Source: CAZVBV01 sp964509975
GTDB taxonomy: Bacteria; Patescibacteriota; Gracilibacteria; UBA4473
NCBI GenBank assembly: GCA_964509975.1
Contig: CAZDZO010000028.1
Location: 1-10,152, forward strand
Direction of reading: 5' to 3'
DNA length: 10,152 nt
The stretch's first letter is position 1. The number at the start of each line of letters is the position of its first letter. This document shows, piece after piece, positions 5,364 through 10,152 of the stretch. The notes under the pieces are model-generated. The model had not been told where the DNA came from. It saw only the letters and a list, made by a program, of their open reading frames with translations, and made no database searches. The translations under genes and the position numbers were made by a program.

Positions 5364-5388
5364 CGCGGTATTCAGAGCTTCCAATCGC

Positions 5389-6054
5389 ATGAAAATACTC
5401 GTCGTTGAAGACAATGAATCGATGTTGAATCTTATCGAGACAACATTAAAACAAGAGAATTTTATTATTGACCGTGCGATAGATGGTGAGGTTGCTCTTA
5501 AGAAGATCAAAAATAACAAATATGATCTTATTATTCTCGACATTGTTCTGCCCAAAAAAGATGGTTTTTCTATTATCGCTTCAGCTCGGGCCTTTGGGGA
5601 AAAGATGCCCATTCTTGCTATTTCGGCAAACAATTTAGTCGATGCGCGGATTAAGGCGATTAATCTGGGAGCGGATGATTTTTTGGTCAAAGATTTTTCT
5701 CTCAAAGAACTGGTGGCACGAGTGAAATGTCTTCTTCGTCGCAATTCTGGTATTAAAAATAATGTTCTTCGGTGTAAAGATTTAGCCATTGATATGACGA
5801 ATATGGCGGTATTTTGTAAGCAAAAAAGAATTCCTCTTACGAAAAAAGAATTTCAAATTCTTCTTCTTTTGCTTCGTAATAAAAACACGCTTGTGACGCG
5901 GGAGGAATTGCAAGATTATATTTGGAAAGGGGAAGATGAACAAAGTGTTTCCAATACTATCACGGTTCATGTGCGATCACTTCGTAGGAAACTCAAAGAA
6001 TCTCAAGACATGATTGAAACCGTACATGGATATGGATATATTGTGAGGACATAG
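5389..6054 (+). CDS. OmpR/PhoB-family response regulator
   Basis: The 221-residue protein has an N-terminal receiver domain (MKILVVEDN, acid D8; LIILDIVLPKKDG, phospho-acceptor D51; S79 in LAISA; K101 in DDFLVKD) and a C-terminal winged helix. In the latter, IPLTKKEFQILLLLLRN, VTREELQDYIW, SVSNTITVHVRSLRRKL (recognition helix) and IETVHGYGYIVRT are all in family order. I chose ATG 5389 rather than the in-frame TTG at 5335 because the TTG is the -35 box and the receiver strand begins exactly at this Met. It is divergent from the kinase and receiver genes, which are its likely signalling partners. Upstream dyads and direct repeats suggest it controls its own promoter and perhaps the kinase's. 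The target genes cannot be read from here. Confidence 0.93.
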   Translation: MKILVVEDNESMLNLIETTLKQENFIIDRAIDGEVALKKIKNNKYDLIILDIVLPKKDGFSIIASARAFGEKMPILAISANNLVDARIKAINLGADDFLVKDFSLKELVARVKCLLRRNSGIKNNVLRCKDLAIDMTNMAVFCKQKRIPLTKKEFQILLLLLRNKNTLVTREELQDYIWKGEDEQSVSNTITVHVRSLRRKLKESQDMIETVHGYGYIVRT

Positions 6055-6089
6055 GAATAATTTCGGATTTTCGATTTTAAAAAATAAAG

Positions 6090-6431
6090 TTGGGAAAGGT
6101 TGTTGACAAATTTACAGAACAAGTTATTGTTTATAATGAAAATGTAACTTTTCAAAATATGATAGGAGTAGAAAAAGGTTCCAAAGTTGTTGTTTCAAGT
6201 GAATGGACTGATGCAGATCGAGAACTATTAGCAGAACAGATACAGTTCTCTATTACGAATCTAGATGCGGAAGAAGCAAAACTTCGAAAAAACATATTCT
6301 ACGAAGCTCCGTGTTTTGCGGACATAGAATACGAAAGAGCAGGTCTAAAAGTAGATCTTAATTTTGTTAAAACGGGTACAGCAGAATTTCTCGAGTTGAA
6401 TCGTGCTAACTTTAGTGATTTCATCGAATAA
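6090..6431 (+). CDS. Hypothetical protein, 113 residues
   Basis: This soluble-looking acidic protein (starting MGKVVDKFTEQVIVYNENVT from a TTG codon) has no signal peptide, no membrane segment and no motif I recognise. Alternating hydrophobic residues around KVVVSSEW and LKVDLNFVKTG suggest beta strands flanking a helical, charged middle (DADRELLAEQIQFSI, DAEEAKLRKNIF). It starts 35 bp after the regulator and could be read from its transcript. A TTTACA/TATAAT pair (6111-6116, 6132-6137, 15-bp spacer) inside the frame hints at a later start at ATG 6159, giving 90 residues. The sequence before that ATG still looks like protein, so I keep TTG. No Shine-Dalgarno fits either start. Confidence 0.6.
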   Translation: MGKVVDKFTEQVIVYNENVTFQNMIGVEKGSKVVVSSEWTDADRELLAEQIQFSITNLDAEEAKLRKNIFYEAPCFADIEYERAGLKVDLNFVKTGTAEFLELNRANFSDFIE

Positions 6432-6468
6432 CCAAATTCGGTGAGTATATAATTCGGACTTAAAAACC

Positions 6469-6480
6469 GGATACGTATCC
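6469..6480. repeat. 12-bp perfect palindrome
   Basis: GGATACGTATCC lies 14 bp upstream of the -35 box of the next gene, a position open to a dimeric regulator, though nothing else supports this. Confidence 0.35.
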
Positions 6481-6493
6481 CATTTTACTCATC

Positions 6494-6522
6494 TTGATAA
6501 TTTTTCCTGCTTAGAGTACATT
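6494..6522 (+). promoter_or_regulatory. Promoter giving a near-leaderless transcript
   Basis: TTGATA (6494-6499), a 17-bp spacer and TACATT (6517-6522) place the start at about 6529-6531, on the ATG itself. No Shine-Dalgarno is present, which fits leaderless initiation. Confidence 0.4.
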
Positions 6523-6530
6523 TCCTCCAC

Positions 6531-8207
6531 ATGGAAGTGCTTACTATTTCGTTGCAAGACGGCGACAGTGTAAAAGATATTTTGCAGTCAGTAAGGCATG
6601 TTTCTGTTCAAAAAATTATCTTTATCTGTCCACGGCATTTTTCTATTTTGTCGGATATTTCTTTTCTCAAAAAACTCAAAACAGTTGGAGAAACAGAAGG
6701 GAAACATCTTTCTTTCGTGGTCTATCAAAAATTTGTGCGGGACATTATGAAATCACAAGACTTGGTTGTTCATTCTGTTATCCCGACAGAGTTTCTCGAT
6801 GCGCCTCGGCAAGATCTCAAAACAGCTCTCGAAAAAGAACCCGCGACCAAAACACAAGAAGTTCCAGAAGCAGAAATAGCAGTAGAAAAAGAAGGGGGAG
6901 AAGAGGAACCTGTGCAATTTACTTCTCAAAAAACAAAACCGGTTTTTGCCACGCATAAAATTGAGCAAGAAGGCATCAGGAAACCCATTAGAGGAAAAAT
7001 ATTTTTTGCATTTTTAATGGTTATTGTTTTGCTTATTGGAACGTGGGCATGGATTACACCGAGAGCTACGGTGGCTTTGAAACTCCGCGTTTCTGTTATT
7101 CCCATTACACAAAATATTGTAGTTGCACTGCCAGGCGCGAAAATCCCAAAAGAAGAGAAGTTTTTACCAAAAGTAGATGGAATTTTTGTTGAAACAGAAG
7201 TTATTGGAATAGAAACATTTCCTTCTACTGGACGGCGTTATGATATTACGGATGCGTATGGGAAAGTGACACTTTTGAATGAAACGAAATACGAAAAATT
7301 TCTTCTTCCTTCTCGACTTTCTACGTTAGAGGGTGCAATTTTTCGATTTGCCGACAAAGTCAAAATTCCTCCTCGAAACGAAAAAGGCGCAGGACGATTA
7401 GTCGTCGATATCCGAGCAGATCAATACGATGAAAACGAGAATCCAATTGGGGATCGTGGAAATATCGAAGCCGGAACAGAACTGTTCTTTCCAGCATTGC
7501 GTTCTGAATCTCGAGAATTGTATTATGCGCGTGCCAATAAAGGGCCTTTGGTAGGAGGGTCAACACTCACGCATTATTTCATCGAGGAAGGAGATTTCGA
7601 AGCGGTTGAGGAACTCTTGATTGCAAAGTTTCGTGCTCAAGGAATCGATCAATTGCGATCGGAAATTGAGAATCGGTCGGAAAGAGAAAAAGGAAGATAT
7701 GTGCTGTTGGATGATCCGCGACTACTCGAGACAAAAGTTGAAAGTATTGAATTTCCAGAAGAATTGATCGGAGCGGAGGTGCAAACATTTGCTGTACCGG
7801 CTCATGTGCGACTTTTGGGAATTGTTTTTGATCAATCACAAGTATCGGAATTTCTTACAGAAAAACTTACTGAGACCCAAGATCATCGAAAAAAACTTCT
7901 TCGATTAGATCCGGTGTCCGCAAAATATGATGTTATGGAATCAGAAGCTTTGGAAAAATATAAATGGGTGAAACTGTCGGTGGAAATGAAGGGAGTAGAG
8001 ATGCTCGATATTCATTCGAATTCGATCTCAGCTCGTGAGTGGCGAGAAAAACTGAGAAAAGAAGTAGCGGGAAAAACAATACAAGAAGTACGCGGAATTC
8101 TGACAAATTATCCGGAAATCGAAAACGTTCTCGACATAAAAGTTTCTCCATTTTGGGCTCAAAACTTACCAACGATTTTTGATCGAATTGAATTTGAGAT
8201 TCAATAG
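6531..8207 (+). CDS. Single-pass membrane protein with Baseplate_J-like extracellular part
   Basis: The 558-residue protein has an N-terminal cytosolic domain (1-85, with VQKIIFICPRHFSIL), an acidic Glu/Lys-rich linker (about 98-150), one membrane segment (157-176, KIFFAFLMVIVLLIGTWAWI) with basic residues before it, and a long extracytoplasmic part. After the membrane come TPRATVALKL, repeated beta-rich units, an acidic DQYDENENPIGDRGNIEAGT segment (a V-x-A-x-x-x-G-x-x-N-I type motif), then GGST and the EGDFEAVEELLIAKFRAQG helix. This order resembles large Patescibacteria envelope proteins commonly annotated as baseplate J-like, a fold otherwise known from phage tails. Whether it assembles an envelope or secretion structure is not known. 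It has its own predicted promoter and is followed by a hairpin repeat. Confidence 0.6.
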   Translation: MEVLTISLQDGDSVKDILQSVRHVSVQKIIFICPRHFSILSDISFLKKLKTVGETEGKHLSFVVYQKFVRDIMKSQDLVVHSVIPTEFLDAPRQDLKTALEKEPATKTQEVPEAEIAVEKEGGEEEPVQFTSQKTKPVFATHKIEQEGIRKPIRGKIFFAFLMVIVLLIGTWAWITPRATVALKLRVSVIPITQNIVVALPGAKIPKEEKFLPKVDGIFVETEVIGIETFPSTGRRYDITDAYGKVTLLNETKYEKFLLPSRLSTLEGAIFRFADKVKIPPRNEKGAGRLVVDIRADQYDENENPIGDRGNIEAGTELFFPALRSESRELYYARANKGPLVGGSTLTHYFIEEGDFEAVEELLIAKFRAQGIDQLRSEIENRSEREKGRYVLLDDPRLLETKVESIEFPEELIGAEVQTFAVPAHVRLLGIVFDQSQVSEFLTEKLTETQDHRKKLLRLDPVSAKYDVMESEALEKYKWVKLSVEMKGVEMLDIHSNSISAREWREKLRKEVAGKTIQEVRGILTNYPEIENVLDIKVSPFWAQNLPTIFDRIEFEIQ

Positions 8208-8227
8208 GGAAAGAGCGAAGGAAAATT

Positions 8228-8298
8228 CCCCAAATTCCCTTTAACAAGGGGGCTTTAAAAAGTTTCCCCTGTTAAGGGGAGATTTAGAGGGGTTTTGG
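8228..8298. repeat. Hairpin repeat related to an insertion inside aroC
   Basis: The stretch contains CCCTT-TAAC-AAGGG (8237-8250) and TCCCCT-GTTA-AGGGGA (8265-8280), two similar hairpins about 28 bp apart. The reverse complement of 8262-8298 (CCAAAACCCCTCTAA, then ATCTCCCC, TTAA and CAGGGG) closely matches aroC 9776-9810. It is thus a dispersed repeat family. It may also serve as the transcription end of the membrane-protein gene. Confidence 0.75.
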
Positions 8299-8342
8299 TT
8301 TTAATTAAAAAAAACTTGTCGCCCCTTCTGTTCTCTTTTTGC

Positions 8343-8370
8343 TTGACATTTTTTTCTCTCGAAGTAAAAA
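8343..8370 (+). promoter_or_regulatory. Promoter of the basic membrane-anchored protein
   Basis: TTGACA (8343-8348), a T-rich 16-bp spacer and TAAAAA (8365-8370, 4/6) give a start near 8377 and a leader of about 22 nt. Confidence 0.5.
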
Positions 8371-8398
8371 AGCACTACCCAATTATCAAACCCACATT

Positions 8399-8803
8399 AT
8401 GCGTAACAATCATCGGTTTTCATTTTTAGCATCTTTGGTGCTTATCTTTTCTGCGATTGTTTTTGTGAGCGGAGCGTATTACTTAAACGATGTTAATCCT
8501 TCTTCAAGAACTATTATGACGGTTCTCAGGTCAAGTCATGCAGATCTTGGTGGACAATCTTATTACCGACGATTGCAACATGTTCCACGAGAACGAGATA
8601 TTTACGTAGCACAGATGAAGACAGAACTCGTTCGACGAGATGTTGTACGACCGAAAGTGGTTGTGCAGTCTGAATCACGAAATGATCTTGAAAAAGCAAA
8701 ACGACGAACACGAATTCGACGAAAAAACATGAGTGTGGTTCGTATGCGTTTCGCAGGACGAACTATGACAATGGATCAATACGTGAACGGAACACGACGA
8801 TAA
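8399..8803 (+). CDS. Small, very basic membrane-anchored or secreted protein
   Basis: The 134-residue product starts MRNNHRFSFLASLVLIFSAI, a basic N-region followed by a hydrophobic helix (7-29), either an uncleaved anchor or a signal peptide near VSGAYY. The rest is hydrophilic and strongly basic, with Arg/Lys clusters such as YYRRLQHVPRERD, KAKRRTRIRRKN and RMRFAGR and very few acids. It could bind nucleic acid or anionic polymer outside the membrane, but no family is recognised. I chose ATG 8399 because the in-frame TTG at 8339 precedes the predicted promoter. Arginine is mostly CGA, unlike the AGA-rich module at the window start. A clear terminator follows, so it is probably a single-gene unit. 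Confidence 0.7.
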   Translation: MRNNHRFSFLASLVLIFSAIVFVSGAYYLNDVNPSSRTIMTVLRSSHADLGGQSYYRRLQHVPRERDIYVAQMKTELVRRDVVRPKVVVQSESRNDLEKAKRRTRIRRKNMSVVRMRFAGRTMTMDQYVNGTRR

Positions 8804-8822
8804 TTAACAAACTTATTAAAAG

Positions 8823-8858
8823 AACAAAGCCGCCTTGCCCCCAAGGTGGTTTTTTGTT
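8823..8858 (+). terminator. Intrinsic terminator after the basic protein gene
   Basis: CCGCCTTG (8830-8837) pairs with CAAGGTGG (8842-8849; one G-T) around a CCCC loop. It is extended by flanking A and T residues and ends in six T. Confidence 0.88.
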
Positions 8859-8939
8859 ATTACCTGAGAAATAGTCTGAAAGTTTAAAAGCTGAAGAGTC
8901 GAAGAATGGAGACGATATTGTATTTCATTCTTTCACTCT

Positions 8940-8968
8940 TTGACTTGAGCGTTTATTTAAGGTATTTA
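8940..8968 (+). promoter_or_regulatory. Weak candidate promoter of aroC
   Basis: TTGACT (8940-8945) stands 17 bp from TATTTA (8963-8968), only a 3/6 match at -10. If used, transcription would begin a few bases before ATG 8982, again nearly leaderless. Confidence 0.3.
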
Positions 8969-8981
8969 CAACGCAAATATT

Positions 8982-10118
8982 ATGAATACTTTTGGAACGC
9001 ATTTTCGTATTACAACCTTCGGGGAATCTCATGGAGAAATGATGGGAGTAGTAATCGATGGTTGTCCTGTGAACACTGAGTTGAACAAAAAATGTGTTCA
9101 AGGATTGCTTAACAAACGAAAACCGGGGCAGTCTTCCGTTACCACAGACCGCAAAGAAGCGGATGTTTGTGAAATCGTTTCGGGTGTATTTGAAGGGAAG
9201 ACAACAGGAGCGCCGATTGCCATTCTTGTAAAAAATAACGATACAAACTCTTTTGATTATGAAAAACTCAAAAACATCTTCAGGCCTTCTCATGCGGACT
9301 TCACGTACGCTCAGAAGTACGGGATTCGAGATCACCGAGGAGGTGGACGCAGTTCTGGACGAGAAACCGTTTCCCGCGTAATGGGAGGTGCAGTGGCTTC
9401 TGAAATTTTGAAAAAAGAAGGCATTGAAATTATAGGATTCGCGCGAGCAATCGGTGGAGATGAATTTGAAAATGTTGATGAATCTTTCATTGAAAAAAAT
9501 CCACTTCGGATGGCAGACGAAAAGGCGCTCAAGAAAACATTGGCTTATGTTGAGTCTGTAAAAGCAGACGGAGATTCACTCGGAGGAATCATTGAAATCA
9601 GAATTAAAAATGTTCCAGCGGGATTGGGAGAACCAGTGTTCGATAAACTTGAAGCAGACCTCGCGAAGGCTTGTTTATCAATTGGAGCGGTAAAAGGATT
9701 TGAGATGGGGGAAGGATTTTCTCTTGCTTCCAAAAAAGGGTCGGAGGCGAACGATTCGTTTGTTGAGAACGATTCCAAACCCCCTCTAACTCCCCATTGT
9801 CAGGGGGAGAATTTGCAAGATAAGAATTTGAATTTGGAGAAAATTCAAACGCAAAGGAATGCCAATGGTGGCATTCTTGGTGGTATCTCCACAGGCGAAG
9901 ACATCTGGTTTCGAGTGGCGGTGAAGCCAACCCCTTCTATTGCCAAACCCCAAAAGACCATTAATTCAAAGGGTGAAGAAGTCGAACTTGAAATCGAAGG
10001 ACGGCATGATCCGATTATTGTGCCGCGAGTGATTCCGGTATTGGAGGCGATGACGGCATTGGTTTTGGTGGATCATCTGATGATGCATAAAAAAATTCAA
10101 GGGTCATGCCTAGAATAG
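8982..10118 (+). CDS. aroC: Chorismate synthase with an in-frame repeat insertion
   Basis: AroC converts 5-enolpyruvylshikimate-3-phosphate to chorismate using reduced FMN, the last step of the shikimate pathway, in the cytosol. All three family signatures are present: TTFGESHGEMMGV (11-23, H17), HRGGGRSSGRETVSRV (118-133; H104 in RPSHAD precedes it) and RHDPIIVPRVIPVLEAM (341-357). The length is 378 residues against about 355-365 for the family. The excess lies at residues 262-285, between the conserved VKGFEMGEGF and NGGILGGISTGED blocks, where the sequence SKPPLTPHCQGENLQDKN is foreign and encoded by a repeat (9765-9836). This is a surface loop region in relatives, so activity may survive. 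ATG 8982 puts the first block at the usual distance; no Shine-Dalgarno is seen. No other shikimate gene is in the window. Confidence 0.96.
   Translation: MNTFGTHFRITTFGESHGEMMGVVIDGCPVNTELNKKCVQGLLNKRKPGQSSVTTDRKEADVCEIVSGVFEGKTTGAPIAILVKNNDTNSFDYEKLKNIFRPSHADFTYAQKYGIRDHRGGGRSSGRETVSRVMGGAVASEILKKEGIEIIGFARAIGGDEFENVDESFIEKNPLRMADEKALKKTLAYVESVKADGDSLGGIIEIRIKNVPAGLGEPVFDKLEADLAKACLSIGAVKGFEMGEGFSLASKKGSEANDSFVENDSKPPLTPHCQGENLQDKNLNLEKIQTQRNANGGILGGISTGEDIWFRVAVKPTPSIAKPQKTINSKGEEVELEIEGRHDPIIVPRVIPVLEAMTALVLVDHLMMHKKIQGSCLE
9765..9836. repeat. 72-bp repeat inserted in frame into aroC
   Basis: It contains CTCCCC/GGGGAG stems around an 8-bp loop (9790-9809), preceded by CCCCTCTAA, matching the reverse complement of the intergenic repeat at 8262-8298. 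GAATTTG then occurs two to three times. The bases at its start (GAGAACGATTCCAAAC, 9765-9780) resemble those just after it (GAGAAAATTCAAAC, 9837-9850), as if a target had been duplicated. Removing 24 codons restores the normal family spacing. Confidence 0.65.
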
Positions 10119-10152
10119 CGAAATAAAAAACGCTAATCTATCGTCATGATAA

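Noticed and set aside
5142..5789. 215-residue minus-strand open frame over the OmpR-type regulator
   Set aside because: It is the antisense of a gene with complete receiver and winged-helix motifs, and its own composition is Arg/Ser-rich and featureless.
9750..9775. AACGATTC direct repeat (9750-9757, 9768-9775) as a target-site duplication
   Set aside because: Both copies lie on the same side of the aroC insertion, so they do not flank it.
10119..10152. Another gene or terminator after aroC
   Set aside because: Only 34 bases remain; there is no stem and no usable frame.

Overview
The window looks like a chromosomal segment of a small-genome, Candidate Phyla Radiation (Patescibacteria)-type bacterium, possibly Peregrinibacteria-like. 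The support is a Patescibacteria-style single-pass membrane protein with a Baseplate_J-like extracellular part, near-total absence of Shine-Dalgarno sequences, hairpin repeats in the intergenic spaces and one repeat inside a core gene, beside an ordinary shikimate-pathway gene (aroC). UGA behaves as a stop. The taxonomic call is inference.

Region 1 (1-2046, + strand) is an A+T-rich accessory module whose arginine codons are mostly AGA/AGG, while the genes after 5389 mostly use CGN. It holds a broken HAD-type hydrolase end, a ComF-like phosphoribosyltransferase, a divergent DprA/SMF protein that overlaps it by 4 bp, and a 50-residue small protein. A phosphoribosyltransferase coupled to a DprA homologue is the layout of the ShosTA toxin-antitoxin/anti-phage system. 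This is the best candidate for a defence system here, with extra parts (HAD, small protein) and an altered PRPP loop.

Region 2 (2047-3890) is repeat-rich and gene-poor. A 174-bp element made of four hairpins occurs twice with 100% identity, 804 bp apart, around a stretch with only a decayed reading frame. A 32-bp direct repeat carrying an 18-bp perfect palindrome then occurs twice, 710 bp apart, bracketing a small lipoprotein gene with its own promoter and terminator.

Region 3 (3888-6054) is a signalling locus. A CheY-like receiver and a histidine kinase overlap by 11 bp on the minus strand, and an OmpR/PhoB-type response regulator is divergent on the plus strand. The gap between them holds a long dyad, 11-bp-spaced direct repeats and an inverted repeat over a -35 box, which suggests autoregulation.

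Region 4 (6055-10152, + strand) has an unknown 113-residue protein, the 558-residue membrane protein, a hairpin repeat, a small very basic membrane-anchored protein with a good terminator, and chorismate synthase. AroC carries an in-frame insertion of about 24 codons that matches the intergenic repeat found 1.5 kb upstream, like the palindromic elements of Rickettsia that insert into genes.
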